Assembly: GCA_016782225.1 (NCBI GenBank)
Contig: JADDOW010000003.1
Coordinates: 1-33,727 of the forward strand
From: Nitrososphaeraceae archaeon
Lineage (GTDB): Archaea; Thermoproteota; Nitrososphaeria; Nitrososphaerales; Nitrososphaeraceae
Direction of reading: 5' to 3'
Length of the DNA stretch: 33,727 nt
Position numbers and translations under genes: made by a program. Under the pieces are notes generated by a model. It searched no databases, was not told where the DNA came from, and saw only the letters and a program-made list of their open reading frames with translations. This document shows positions 9,172-17,676 of the stretch, piece by piece (position 1 is the stretch's first letter; every line of letters begins with the position of its first letter).

Positions 9172-9561
9172 TTATTTGACCTGGCTGTTATCCATTGGAT
9201 TTTCAAAATTATTGGATGCGGTACTGTTGTTGTTAGCTATTTTAGATGTGATGGGCTCTTTACTCCAAATAGTGGGGTCAATGATATTGATGATATTAAC
9301 TGTTCCTATAAACATCATAAATGCAATAATGGAGATAAATCCTATTTTGCTAAATTTCATGGCGTTTTCCTTTTTGTTATTTAGACTAAAAAAACATGCA
9401 GTAGAAAAAAAAATTACTATTATGACCGCTATGGATACAAATATTGATCGATTAGGAAATTCAGCAGGTGAAAAGGAGGAGATTGTTAATAGTATTAAGA
9501 ACCCTCCAATTATAGTTGCATTTAGAGTAACAAGGCTTTTTGAGTCAATATCTAAATCCAT
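9172..9561 (-). CDS. Small membrane protein with three predicted helices
   Basis: 129 residues from ATG 9561. Hydrophobic segments at about 15-27 (ATIIGGFLILLTI), 38-58 (SIFVSIAVIIVIFFSTACFF) and 70-92 (KIGFISIIAFMMFIGTVNII), then a polar, Asn/Ser-rich tail. The N-terminus (DLDIDSKSLVTLNATIIGGF) resembles small membrane proteins I associate with soil thaumarchaea. An equally long frame exists on the opposite strand at 9176-9565; the minus-strand product has the better start, composition and topology. No known function. It lies about 300 bases from the SagB-like gene's end, on the same strand but downstream of it. Confidence 0.6.
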   Translation of the reverse strand: MDLDIDSKSLVTLNATIIGGFLILLTISSFSPAEFPNRSIFVSIAVIIVIFFSTACFFSLNNKKENAMKFSKIGFISIIAFMMFIGTVNIINIIDPTIWSKEPITSKIANNNSTASNNFENPMDNSQVK

Positions 9562-9629
9562 TTGATATGTTCATTTAATTGGATTTGTATTTCTTTAGGT
9601 AATGTATAGGAAAATGCGTGTCATGGGGT

Positions 9630-11330
9630 TCAAACCGAATAATTTCTCACTAGCTGCTCCTTTGTAAACCTAACTGGTAGGATTTTTCCTGCACGAGCCT
9701 TATATGATGGAACTCCTATGCCTACTGCTATCATTGTATCCATATCCTTGGAATGAGGCGAAAAGAATTCCGTTACCGCATCGTCATAGAATGTGGACCC
9801 CGATGCGCCTATTCCGTGAGCATAAGACGATAGGTATATCTTTCCTGCAATGATGCCTGCCTCAAATTGGGCCGCTCTATATCCCCTATTGCCTAGTACT
9901 TTGAGAGTTTTGTCTAGATTGGACATCATAAACAAAACCACACTAGCATCGGAGAACAGAGATTGATTTAAGCATAGATATCCTGACAAATTTCTTGATA
10001 CTTTGGCTTTTAGGAGGTCTAATGCATTATAATAACGGTTATAGAAGTAGGCTCCGTTGCCTAAGCCTTCGACATTGTTGGCAATTAGGTAAATTTCTAC
10101 CAATGACTCTGTGTCTTTCTTAAAATCTATTGATATCCCTCCTGTAGAGTTATACAGTATGCTTGAAAGAGTCTGAAATGAAATGGGGGACCTGGCAAAT
10201 TTGCGGGTTGAACCCCTCCTTAATATTGTTTCTCCAATGGCAAGAACATTGGAGTGCTGATGTTCATTTGATAAATCTTGTCTTTCTAGTATCTGTTCTT
10301 TGGGTGGAGTTGAATCTTCTCTATGGGAAAAAAAATTAACCGATTGGGTTAATCCTGAATTTACCCATTTTTTGACCTCATTCTCATCAAATAGTTTAGA
10401 GCTGTCATAAGCTCTCCATATTGCAGGATACTGTGTCTCTTCCCTTGACAGGGGAATGCTTTTTGGAGGGGGTAAGTCTGAAAAATTTTCTTTTTTTGCA
10501 TCATCGATTCCAGAGTCAAAACTGTGGATTGGTTCCGTGTCTATGGCCAACATAGCTATTGATGCTTCTTTCTCTTTTTCTAACGATAGAAGGCGATTCA
10601 CCTCGTCATCTATGAATCCCATTATCAATTTTGCATTGAGGTTCTTTGATGTGGCTATGGCAAGAAGATTTGCTACTATTACACCAGAGTCCCAAAACCA
10701 GTGCCTATATGAACGATCTTGATATTTCCATGCGTTTCTCCATGCATATGATGTAATTATTATTGTAAGGGTGGATTTTGACAGATGTTGATTGTTTCCT
10801 GCTATTGATGCTAATGTGTGGCTAAAATTCCCTCTGCGAATGTTTTTGAGGCTGAATTCTGCAGGGTTAAAGTGATACACCCCCGCCTTTAAATCCGGCG
10901 AGATATCTTTGCAAACTATGTAAATTTCGATTGGATAGAGCGCTCCCGTAGCGGAGGCGGCTCGCATATACAATTTACCGTTATCGTATTTTATTTCTCT
11001 TGTAATCCCGGCCGAATAGAAAAGTATTTCAGCTATATCCTTTGATGTCAGTGTTTTGGTTTTAGTGTTGGTGGTTGTAGTATTGTCAAAAACATTGCTA
11101 AGGGCTTTGGATTGATTTGATTGTGGATATAATTTATTGATTGCCAAATTGGCATTTAAAGACGGAATCGCTAAATCTGATGGAAGCGGTATTGTTGGCA
11201 GTTCTGTATAAATTTTAAAAGGATTTGGACGGTCACTCCAATCTATATAATGTCCTGAGTTCATAACACTAATTTCTGAATGTTTGGTATTTTCGTGGTA
11301 TTCCCAAGCGCGAGATATATCATTGTTCAA
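9630..11330 (-). CDS. SagB/ThcOx-type oxidoreductase with two nitroreductase-like domains
   Basis: 566 residues with two copies of the nitroreductase fold. The first, about 85-275, contains TSKDIAEILFYSAGITREI and RAASATGALYPIEIYIV, the FMN-site motif of SagB-like proteins, then WFWDSGVIVANLLAIA. The second, about 365-555, contains ILRRGSTRKFARSPIS, GYRAAQFEAGIIAGKIY and GIGASGSTFYDDAVTEFF. SagB relatives are FMN-dependent dehydrogenases that oxidise thiazolines and oxazolines in peptide natural products, usually beside a YcaO cyclodehydratase. No YcaO or precursor gene is visible here, so the role may be different. TTG start at 11330; TATA-like sequence lies 28-40 bases upstream. Single-gene unit. 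Domain call is strong; substrate unknown. Confidence 0.85.
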   Translation of the reverse strand: MNNDISRAWEYHENTKHSEISVMNSGHYIDWSDRPNPFKIYTELPTIPLPSDLAIPSLNANLAINKLYPQSNQSKALSNVFDNTTTTNTKTKTLTSKDIAEILFYSAGITREIKYDNGKLYMRAASATGALYPIEIYIVCKDISPDLKAGVYHFNPAEFSLKNIRRGNFSHTLASIAGNNQHLSKSTLTIIITSYAWRNAWKYQDRSYRHWFWDSGVIVANLLAIATSKNLNAKLIMGFIDDEVNRLLSLEKEKEASIAMLAIDTEPIHSFDSGIDDAKKENFSDLPPPKSIPLSREETQYPAIWRAYDSSKLFDENEVKKWVNSGLTQSVNFFSHREDSTPPKEQILERQDLSNEHQHSNVLAIGETILRRGSTRKFARSPISFQTLSSILYNSTGGISIDFKKDTESLVEIYLIANNVEGLGNGAYFYNRYYNALDLLKAKVSRNLSGYLCLNQSLFSDASVVLFMMSNLDKTLKVLGNRGYRAAQFEAGIIAGKIYLSSYAHGIGASGSTFYDDAVTEFFSPHSKDMDTMIAVGIGVPSYKARAGKILPVRFTKEQLVRNYSV

Positions 11331-11357
11331 TGATTTGTGTTTGTTTGCTTATTAATT

Positions 11358-11370
11358 TATATATATATTT
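11358..11370 (-). promoter_or_regulatory. TATA-like promoter element of the SagB-like gene
   Basis: AAATATATATATA on the minus strand, 28-40 bases before the TTG start at 11330. The position fits an archaeal TATA box with a very short or absent leader. Confidence 0.5.
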
Positions 11371-11661
11371 TCAAGGCGAGCACATGGTTTTTCTGAAATG
11401 GGTTATGGATGATTGAACACTGTGTCAAAATATAGCGATTGTAAATTGACCGCATATAAAATTTTTTTTTGAGGTGTTTGATGTAAATTTATGTTGACTG
11501 ATGACTTGTTTTTTGAACTTGGACCTTGGTGTTGATGTGACTATAAGGTAAATAGTGTGATAGCGATTTGTATGATTTGAAATTATACATAAAACTCAAT
11601 TAACATAATTACTAGAATAAAAAATTGACTGAGTGGACTTGATTTGAAAAAAAGTGGGGGA
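11371..11661. other. Spacer with no recognised feature
   Basis: About 290 bases between the 3' end of the exported lysine-rich protein gene and the promoter of the SagB-like gene. No frame, repeat or RNA signal seen. Confidence 0.45.
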
Positions 11662-12003
11662 TTATTGTTGTCCTATTGCATTGTTTCCAACGGTTGCAGC
11701 TGCTTGCAAATCTACATTATTGCATGAGAGTGTCATTACGCCGCCTGAAATACATTTTGAAAACTGCTCGCTAAACTGAGTTTGGGATATTCCTTGATCT
11801 GCCATATTGTTTTTGCTGTCTTCCTCTTTTTGGTCTTTAGAATACTCTTTTTTATCTTCCTTGTCATTCTTGTCATTCTTATTTTTAGAGCTTTCTTTGT
11901 GTTTTTTGTTATGTGCATTTGCATCATCTGCAACTGGGCCTACCAACAGTATAGCTGCAAATATGGTTATAGCTATTACAGAAATTGTTTGACTTTTATT
12001 CAT
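11662..12003 (-). CDS. Small exported protein with a Lys/Asp/Glu-rich linker
   Basis: 113 residues from ATG 12003. A clear N-terminal signal peptide (MNKSQTISVIAITIFAAILL, then VGPVADDANA) probably is cleaved after ANA at about residue 30. A highly charged stretch of Lys, Asp and Glu follows to about 65. The C-terminal part has SKCISGGVMTLSCNN, where two Cys could form a disulfide outside the cell, and ends QAAATVGNNAIGQQ. Similar small exported proteins are common in soil thaumarchaea, with unknown function. Long AT-rich spacer upstream, so transcribed alone. Confidence 0.75.
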   Translation of the reverse strand: MNKSQTISVIAITIFAAILLVGPVADDANAHNKKHKESSKNKNDKNDKEDKKEYSKDQKEEDSKNNMADQGISQTQFSEQFSKCISGGVMTLSCNNVDLQAAATVGNNAIGQQ

Positions 12004-12969
12004 TTTAATATTTTACCTTGCATTCTTTAACCAATCTGTGGAATATATGGGGTTGTTCGGATAGATATGTCTGAAATTTATGTTCTAAACGACTAAGATG
12101 ATTTTATGTCCTTTAGCTGAATAACGATTCTTAATATCAAGTTATACAAAAATTTATACAAACAAATAACAATAATCCTTTCACTAGAACATAATATAGT
12201 TATAATAATGGTAACAATAACTTTTCTGGTTAATATGATCTTTAGGTTTGTAAAGACAATCTATTTGCTTAACTGGGTTTATGTCATTCGAAAGTCCTGC
12301 GAATGGGGGGGTCACTTGTATTTTAATCCCATGAAATTGTTGTTGAGATTTGTTTTCCACAAAGTTTGATGTATAGCAGATGTGGATACAAAAATAAGAA
12401 AAAACAATAGCAATGCTTAGAATAATGCCTTGCTTATATGCAATGGAGAATTTCTTTCCCTAGGCAGATTAAGAAGGCGGTGAAATCTTTTAGAATGGCA
12501 TGTAGGCTAAATGCGATAGTATCGTCTTTTAGATGATCGTTAGGAAAAAATGATTTATTTTGTACAACCTAAATGATTAAAATTGTGTTAGTTTACAGTT
12601 GGTTTAAATGTAAAGGAACAACATAAAGGTTGATATTGAGCATTATTTCTTTGATTTATGACTAAACTCCATAAATGAATTATGGCGGTAAATGGTTTTA
12701 ATCAGTATGTGTTGATATTTTTTATGGAAGACCCAAAGTGACATGGGGCTTTGGGTTTAGGCTTTTTTAAATGAATTTGGAGTTGTGTGTTGTTTTGGTA
12801 AAGTGGATATTTTCTTTTTCTGTGAAATGTGGGTCAATTAAACAATGCAGCAAACCCCAAGTATACCATCTCCTTTGAAGAATATTGATTTAGGATGGCG
12901 AGTGTGAAGATTTTTGATTTTTAATAGTTTTCCTTATTTATCCAATTTGTGATGTTGCTTTTTTTACAG
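12004..12969. other. Long gene-poor spacer
   Basis: About 960 bases without a gene I can support. It holds the hairpin plus T-run at 12731-12768. On the minus strand 12568-12434 is open for 45 codons and reads protein-like (DDTIAFSLHAILKDFTAF) but has no start codon; it may be a relic or chance. Confidence 0.45.
12731..12768 (+). terminator. Hairpin followed by a T-run
   Basis: ACCCAAAG at 12731-12738 pairs perfectly with CTTTGGGT at 12749-12756 across a 10-base loop, and a run of six T follows at about 12763-12768. It looks like an intrinsic terminator on the + strand, yet no + strand gene lies upstream. It could end an unannotated small RNA. Confidence 0.4.
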
Positions 12970-13254
12970 TTAAACTTGTGGTTGGATTTCATTTGTGTCA
13001 AATAGACAAACGTCCCGTCGGGATTTTATCCCGATGCACGTATACTTGGGGTCCACTAATTCGTCAGTGGATATCCATTTAAAAATTCTGATTTCATTTG
13101 TTTTTTCTGAATCTTCTACCAAACAAAATATCAGGGATTCACCTGTATGGTCCCGGTATCCTATAACTTGTGTGTCCTTGGGCATTTCTATATACTGAGG
13201 CCTTTTTATGTCAACAGGTGAATCGTTAATCTTGAACGTTTTTAGAATATTCAT
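12970..13254 (-). CDS. Hypothetical 94-residue protein, DUF7352-like
   Basis: ATG at 13254. The core YIEMPKDTQVIGYRDHTGES followed by LIFCLVEDSEKTNEIRIFKW is a beta-rich small domain that reminds me of DUF7352, a family seen in phage and mobile-element proteins; this match is from memory and weak. No signal peptide or membrane segment. TATA-like AATAAAATAAATTATTT lies just upstream of the start. No operon partner. Its coding sequence contains a 7-base hairpin (TCGGGAT/ATCCCGA) at about 13018-13034. Confidence 0.6.
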   Translation of the reverse strand: MNILKTFKINDSPVDIKRPQYIEMPKDTQVIGYRDHTGESLIFCLVEDSEKTNEIRIFKWISTDELVDPKYTCIGIKSRRDVCLFDTNEIQPQV

Positions 13255-13650
13255 GAAATAAATAATTTATTTTATTATTTAAGCATTGAATCATAAATAT
13301 TGTCCAAATCTCTTAAACTGGTTATATGATACATGTGCTGTCAATGTTGTTACCTTTTACCTTTGGTTTGTCTGTTTGCCTTTTAATGTATATGTTTCTC
13401 ATAAACCAACTCTGGCACTATTCTTAATTTATTGCTGTGCATAAAGTCCGCAATAAATTATGTCTGTCATGGAAAACCTGTATGTACAGAATTCTATGGA
13501 ATGCTGAACATTGCATCTGGTGGATGCTTTTTCTAAATCTACAAAACAGTTATGTGGTTGTGTCAAGCATAAAAAATGAGTCCGTCTAAAAATAAAATTA
13601 AATTGCTTTTTTAAAATGAATTGGTTTTTTTATCTACATGCCATCTGGTG
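13255..13650. other. Spacer holding an 11-base inverted repeat
   Basis: About 400 bases between two minus-strand genes. The only structure seen is the hairpin at 13425-13460 and the small palindrome CTGTATGTACAG at 13478-13489. Confidence 0.45.
13425..13460. repeat. Perfect 11-base inverted repeat with 14-base loop
   Basis: TAATTTATTGC at 13425-13435 and GCAATAAATTA at 13450-13460 pair perfectly. It could be an RNA hairpin or a protein-binding site. It is about 170 bases upstream of the start of the 94-residue gene and 190 bases past the end of the membrane-anchored protein gene. Confidence 0.7.
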
Positions 13651-14265
13651 CTATATGTCTTCGTAAACTATTTTGCTTCTGCATTCTGCTTTTGTGACTC
13701 CATCATTATTGCCAATGATCTTCTTGATCTCATTTATAGTAAACTGGTTGATATTTTTACTAATTTGAAGACTCTCTTCACTTGTTATGTGTGGGTTGGA
13801 TTGAATGCCTAGGCTGAACAGTACCGTTTTACTAAAAGACCCTGTATTGTTTGAGTAAGAGTTATTAACCAGGTTTTTTAGATCTCCATTGAGGATAGTT
13901 CCCTTTAGTATTGCCTTGTCTATTATTGCTGTAGAGTTATCCAATGATTTTTTGTATGTGATGTTTATATTGTTTGCATTGGCAAAATCACTGGTATCCT
14001 TCTCTGGGCCGCTAAAGGTTATGGGAACAATGTTTCTTGGATCCCCTATCGCTTGAGTCTGTAATCTCTTTACTTCTTTTTCTTCTTCTAATTCTAGAAC
14101 TTTATAGTCCTCATAAGCATTACCTAGGAATTCATAGCAGTTACCATTTAGATTAATGTTGACATGTTTTTGTGGATAATAACTAAATGCAAGGATAAAC
14201 ATGATTGTTCCGCCCGCAAGCCCTATTACAATACCGGGGATAACTAACTTCTGTAAGCTGATCAA
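13651..14265 (-). CDS. Membrane-anchored extracytoplasmic protein, unknown
   Basis: 204 residues from TTG 14265. One N-terminal membrane helix (about 7-27, VIPGIVIGLAGGTIMFILAF) and then a soluble domain, so it is probably anchored with the bulk outside. The domain starts HVNINLNGNCYEFLGNAYED, has a charged helix (ELEEEKEVKRLQTQ), and later many Asn/Ser residues (LVNNSYSNNTGSFSK) that offer several N-x-S/T sites. Only two Cys. No family recognised. Single gene. Confidence 0.65.
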   Translation of the reverse strand: MISLQKLVIPGIVIGLAGGTIMFILAFSYYPQKHVNINLNGNCYEFLGNAYEDYKVLELEEEKEVKRLQTQAIGDPRNIVPITFSGPEKDTSDFANANNINITYKKSLDNSTAIIDKAILKGTILNGDLKNLVNNSYSNNTGSFSKTVLFSLGIQSNPHITSEESLQISKNINQFTINEIKKIIGNNDGVTKAECRSKIVYEDI

Positions 14266-14668
14266 TTAATTTCGCCTTTAACTGTTTTATATGCGGGCTA
14301 TATGCTTTAATTGTTTTGTGCTTGCTCGTTGCTAATCTTATTGTCTTTTCAAATATTGTTTTTGAACTGTTTTGTGTTTTGGATGGTGTGACATCGGAAA
14401 TTGAGTTTCAGCATTTCAAATTTTTTCTCTTAAAGTTTGACATTTGTACATTACTGGTTGGTTACTCGGGCACTTCTTCTTCTTATATATCCTGGTATGA
14501 TGCTGTACGCAATTAATATTTTTAATTTATAAACCCGCTTTTATTGCTCTCTTTAAAATGTCTATAGATTTAATGTGGTTACCGCAATGTGTTTGTTAGT
14601 GGTATTCATTCATTTTTTGAGCGTAAATCATGTTTTAAAATAAACTATTTATTAATTATAAACCCTAA

Positions 14669-14857
14669 TCATGGATGTCTGATCTTTAATTTGTGGAATT
14701 TCCTCATTTTGGTGCGATTAAAATTGGTTTTGTCCCATAACATTATTTCACCCCAGTATGGTGGATACTTTGAAACTTGTTTGACTGCATGTGTATCCAG
14801 TATAGTATGCAAAAGTGTATTTCTACGGTATGAAAAAAATTGAATACTATTTGCCAT
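14669..14857 (-). CDS. Possible 62-residue protein
   Basis: ATG 14857, ending at 14669, starting 20 bases after the ferritin-like gene's stop and on the same strand, so it could be co-transcribed with it. The product (for example KQVSKYPPYWGEIMLWDKTN) has a natural-looking composition, basic and aromatic, but I know no family. Weak call. Confidence 0.3.
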   Translation of the reverse strand: MANSIQFFSYRRNTLLHTILDTHAVKQVSKYPPYWGEIMLWDKTNFNRTKMRKFHKLKIRHP

Positions 14858-14877
14858 CCATATTATATATTAGCAAA

Positions 14878-15390
14878 CTAAGAAACGTTTTCTTTTGCCA
14901 AGTCTGTGCAAAGCTGCAAATGTTTTTGTTCGTCCTTTAAGATTGTAAATACGGTATTTGATAATTCTTTAACTTTGAATTTTTTGGCTATTGCATATAA
15001 AATCTCGTAATGAATCACTTCTGCACCTTCAGCTAACGCTAAAAATTCTATCGCTTCTGATGAGTCTGGATTTTCTCCCAAATATGTTTTCATCATTTTG
15101 ACTGCTCTCTTTTCTGTTTCTTTTGCAATATCCTTTATGCTGTCTTGATCTATTTTCAAATCCTCGCTTTCACCTATGGTATCAGAAATCAATTTTTCAA
15201 TCCGTTCTTGATGGGAAGTTGATTCTTCTTTTATACCTAAAACCTCTTTCTTTGAGCTTGACTCTATTAATTTCATTGAATTTATCTCATCCACTGCCTT
15301 TTGAGCTGCTCTTTCAAGCCCTAAAACCTCTCCTAGCTTTTTTTCCAAGTTTTTTTGGTCTTCTTTAGATGATTTTGTTGATTTTGACAT
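14878..15390 (-). CDS. Ferritin-like four-helix protein, DUF892/YciF-like
   Basis: 170 residues, nearly all helical. ATG 15390 is chosen over TTG 15393. The C-terminal half has the ferritin-like pattern: EAIEFLALAEGAEVIHYEIL with E and H-Y-E in one helix, and TILKDEQKHLQLCTDLAKE with D-E-x-x-H in the next, giving likely di-iron ligands. The N-terminal half supplies two more helices (LGEVLGLERAAQKAVDEI and HQERIEKLISDTI). DUF892 proteins such as YciF are stress-induced, and their biochemical role is poorly known. On the same strand upstream lie a small hydrophilic protein and a KGG protein, a combination recalling the bacterial yciGFE locus. Family placement is good but not certain. Confidence 0.7.
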   Translation of the reverse strand: MSKSTKSSKEDQKNLEKKLGEVLGLERAAQKAVDEINSMKLIESSSKKEVLGIKEESTSHQERIEKLISDTIGESEDLKIDQDSIKDIAKETEKRAVKMMKTYLGENPDSSEAIEFLALAEGAEVIHYEILYAIAKKFKVKELSNTVFTILKDEQKHLQLCTDLAKENVS

Positions 15391-15587
15391 CAATTGATTT
15401 TATCAACAAGATATAAATAAAATGTAATGTACGAAAAGGTATTATAGGTTTGTAATTCCGAGATGTGTATCTTGCGTTTTGGTTGGTTAAATAATTAAAT
15501 TGGTTTGAACCGGTGATATAGTATTTGCAAAACACGATAACTTAAAATTTGCATAGGTGCAAAACAAAAATAAAATGGTTAGGAAAT

Positions 15588-15758
15588 TTATTCTTCATTC
15601 TTATTATTGTCAGTTACTTTTAATGCTTGATCTCTAGTGTTATCAGCAGGGCCGCTAGTTTCAGGATTGCTTGCTGCATCACCTACATCAGATTGATTGT
15701 TTTGGGCTTGCTCTAGGCTTTTATTTTTTTTGTTATTTTCTTCTGTTGCATTACTCAT
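15588..15758 (-). CDS. 56-residue hydrophilic, probably disordered protein
   Basis: ATG 15758 to TAA 15588. The product begins MSNATEENNKKNKSLEQAQN and ends VTDNNKNEE; it has no hydrophobic core, no Cys, and is full of Asn, Asp, Glu, Ser and Ala. The composition resembles small stress or hydrophilin-type proteins. It sits between the KGG miniprotein and the ferritin-like gene on the same strand. AAAATATATAAAGA-like sequence lies about 20 bases before the ATG (minus strand sense TATATATTTTCG), a plausible TATA box. The frame is short, but start, stop and neighbours make it credible. Confidence 0.6.
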   Translation of the reverse strand: MSNATEENNKKNKSLEQAQNNQSDVGDAASNPETSGPADNTRDQALKVTDNNKNEE

Positions 15759-15990
15759 TAAAAGTTAATAACACACGAAAATATATAAAGATACTTTCTT
15801 GTATTATATTTTACCTTTTAAAATTGTCTGCATTACTCTAGAATTGTCATAATCTTTTTTTAATTATTGTTTTATGTACAGGGGAATGTACTATGCTGTG
15901 ATTAAACTTGACCTATAACATCATTGAACTAACCTTGAAACTATGTCTTAATGATGTGCATTAAAAAAATGGTAATAAGAATATAAAGGG

Positions 15991-16119
15991 TTATTTACTT
16001 TTCTTGCTTTTGCTATCGTTTTTGTGAGAAGCCTTTCCCCCTTCACTAGCGACGCGTTGTTTTGTTTCTTTATCTGCAGAAGCTAATCCCCTTTTGTCAT
16101 TTTTCTTAGTTTGAGCCAT
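15991..16119 (-). CDS. KGG-motif stress miniprotein (YciG-like)
   Basis: 42 residues from ATG 16119. The core RGLASADKETKQRVASEGGK followed by ASH matches the KGG repeat (stress-induced bacterial acidophilic repeat motif) found in YciG, GsiB and related proteins: R-G-[FL]-A-S-x-D ... [IV]-A-S-x-G-G-K-A-[AS]-H. A lysine-rich tail (KNDSKSKKSK) follows. These proteins are small, hydrophilic and stress-associated in bacteria. Occurrence next to a YciF-like gene supports the call. Upstream, on the minus strand, there is an AT-rich stretch suitable for a promoter. Confidence 0.8.
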   Translation of the reverse strand: MAQTKKNDKRGLASADKETKQRVASEGGKASHKNDSKSKKSK

Positions 16120-16655
16120 ATTACATGTTATAATTGAGCGAACTATTTAAGAATAACAATATTTTGTTATAATAAAAAGAAATAGATGGTTAAAATTTAA
16201 AACTTCTATAAATTCTATATTAATATTGTAGTTTTTATCCATATTTTTTTCATTATAAATATTTAAATTATTTGTCATTTTTGATTTATCTTTGCAGTTC
16301 TGTAGATTGCCCTATTACCATTATTTTTTAGAAAAATTGTTTGACAATTCTTTTAATAAAATCAATTTCCTGTTTTTTGTAATCTGATGTTATTTATCTT
16401 TTTTTAATTGTTATACAAAGTTATTATTTCAATTGTCGTGACAAGATGTGGTTTCAATTGCACTAAATTGAAAATGAACAGATTGGATTAGTATGATTAA
16501 TTTTTAATCTTGTATAGGTTAACTGTTTTATCTTTGAGTTTATGTTACTATTAAGATTATATTAAATGGACAAATACATTTTAGACATTCAAATTAACTT
16601 GGTAATTTAATTTTTCTGTATGTTTTCTATTTTTTTGTACTATTCTTGTTGTATG
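16120..16655. other. AT-rich spacer, nothing recognised
   Basis: About 535 bases of very AT-rich DNA. No reading frame with natural composition, no repeat and no structured RNA seen. Confidence 0.5.
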
Positions 16656-16964
16656 CTATGAGGAATCTGTTTGACCATTGTTGTTTTTATTTCTCCATTC
16701 TTTTTGTTTTGTATAATTTCGTTTAGTTTTTTCTTTTTGAATTTCCAAAGCAGTACCTATCTTGTATTTTAACCTTTTACCACAGCAAATACAAAGCGAA
16801 TTATCGCAATTAATAAACAGTATTTCGCATTCTTGACACCATCGGTGAAACTCATCTCTCCATTTACGTATTTTGAGTGTTTCGTACCTATTTTGATTTT
16901 TACAAAGATTTTTGCAAACTTTATTTTGATATGACATTGGATGAGATTTAGAATTGGTTAACAT
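16656..16964 (-). CDS. Small Cys-rich protein, probable zinc-binding
   Basis: 102 residues from ATG 16964 (a TTG two codons earlier is possible). Two Cys groups are visible: VCKNLC near the N-terminus, and WCQECEILFINCDNSLCICC (about 43-62), where C-x2-C and C-x-C-C can hold zinc. The C-terminal third is basic and helical (EIQKEKTKRNYTKQKEWRNK). It could be a nucleic-acid-binding zinc-ribbon protein. No family recognised. It ends 20 bases downstream of a strongly T-rich stretch and is isolated on its strand. Confidence 0.5.
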   Translation of the reverse strand: MLTNSKSHPMSYQNKVCKNLCKNQNRYETLKIRKWRDEFHRWCQECEILFINCDNSLCICCGKRLKYKIGTALEIQKEKTKRNYTKQKEWRNKNNNGQTDSS

Positions 16965-17673
16965 TATCAAATGTCAACTTTTGTCTGATAGTCCTTAAAG
17001 TATGTTATATCTCATTCATTACCTTGTTTCTTTTATTTTTGAATAATTCCTAATTTAGAATAGTGCAGAAAAGCCGTTATTTGTAGTGAGTATAAATAAA
17101 TATTATATTTATTGACCTTAGAAAAAGTTGTATCCATTGACATTATATATTTACTTTTTGATTATATTTATAGTAATATGTTTTTTTTACCTGCATTAAC
17201 AACAAAAGTGGAGATTTAAACACATAATTGTCATGATATCCATAAGCAAAGGATAAGTCTGGTATTCTGTATTTCCGGCAAAACGGATTAAAACGTTTAC
17301 TGAAGTCTTATTTGATGGTATTTAGTGCCTGTATTACCTGGAATTTGCTGCATGTTATTTGATGTGATGGCACAAATATCTTTATTTGGTGATGAAATGA
17401 TTTAATCGCATTAATATTTTTTTATGGTTTTACCATTTTATTATATGTAATAATCAATCAAATTGATTGAAATACCTTTAAATGTCCTACTATATTCGAT
17501 TTAATATTCTTAGATGGGTAAATGGGCGGAGTTCTATGATTTTAAATTATAAAGTAATAATATATTTTTAAACTACATACTCCCTATAAAATATTTAAAG
17601 TAAATTGTAATATTATTTTAAACGTGTCCTAAATATATTTTATAATTTTGATCATATGGGCGTATAATATCAT
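16965..17673. other. Upstream region of Ku, no gene
   Basis: About 700 bases. The last 40 contain the Ku promoter region. A 38-codon open stretch at about 17250-17365 has no start and I treat it as chance. No repeat or RNA recognised. Confidence 0.45.
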
Positions 17674-17676
17674 ATG
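17632..17676 (+). promoter_or_regulatory. Ku promoter region with repeated ATCATATG
   Basis: TATTTTATAATTTTG at about 17635-17650 is TATA-like and centred near 30 bases before the ATG, so the transcript may be leaderless. ATCATATG occurs at 17651-17658 and again at 17669-17676, the second copy including the start codon, spaced 18 bases. This could be an operator (inference). Confidence 0.4.

Noticed and set aside
9176-9565. Open frame of 129 codons on the + strand
   Set aside because: It is the antisense of the 129-residue membrane protein gene; the minus-strand product has the better start, topology and composition.
9626-9640. T-loop-like GGTTCAAACC suggesting a tRNA
   Set aside because: The flanks do not form a T stem or acceptor stem, and it overlaps the end of the SagB-like gene.
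12434-12568. 45-codon protein-like open stretch on the minus strand (DDTIAFSLHAILKDFTAF)
   Set aside because: No start codon and only one frame segment; stretches of this length without stops are expected by chance in a 960-base spacer. Kept as a note only.
13018-13034. Hairpin TCGGGAT/ATCCCGA
   Set aside because: It lies within the coding sequence of the 94-residue protein and is explained by the codons there.
17250-17365. 38-codon open stretch upstream of Ku
   Set aside because: No start codon, closed by stops on both sides, length within chance.
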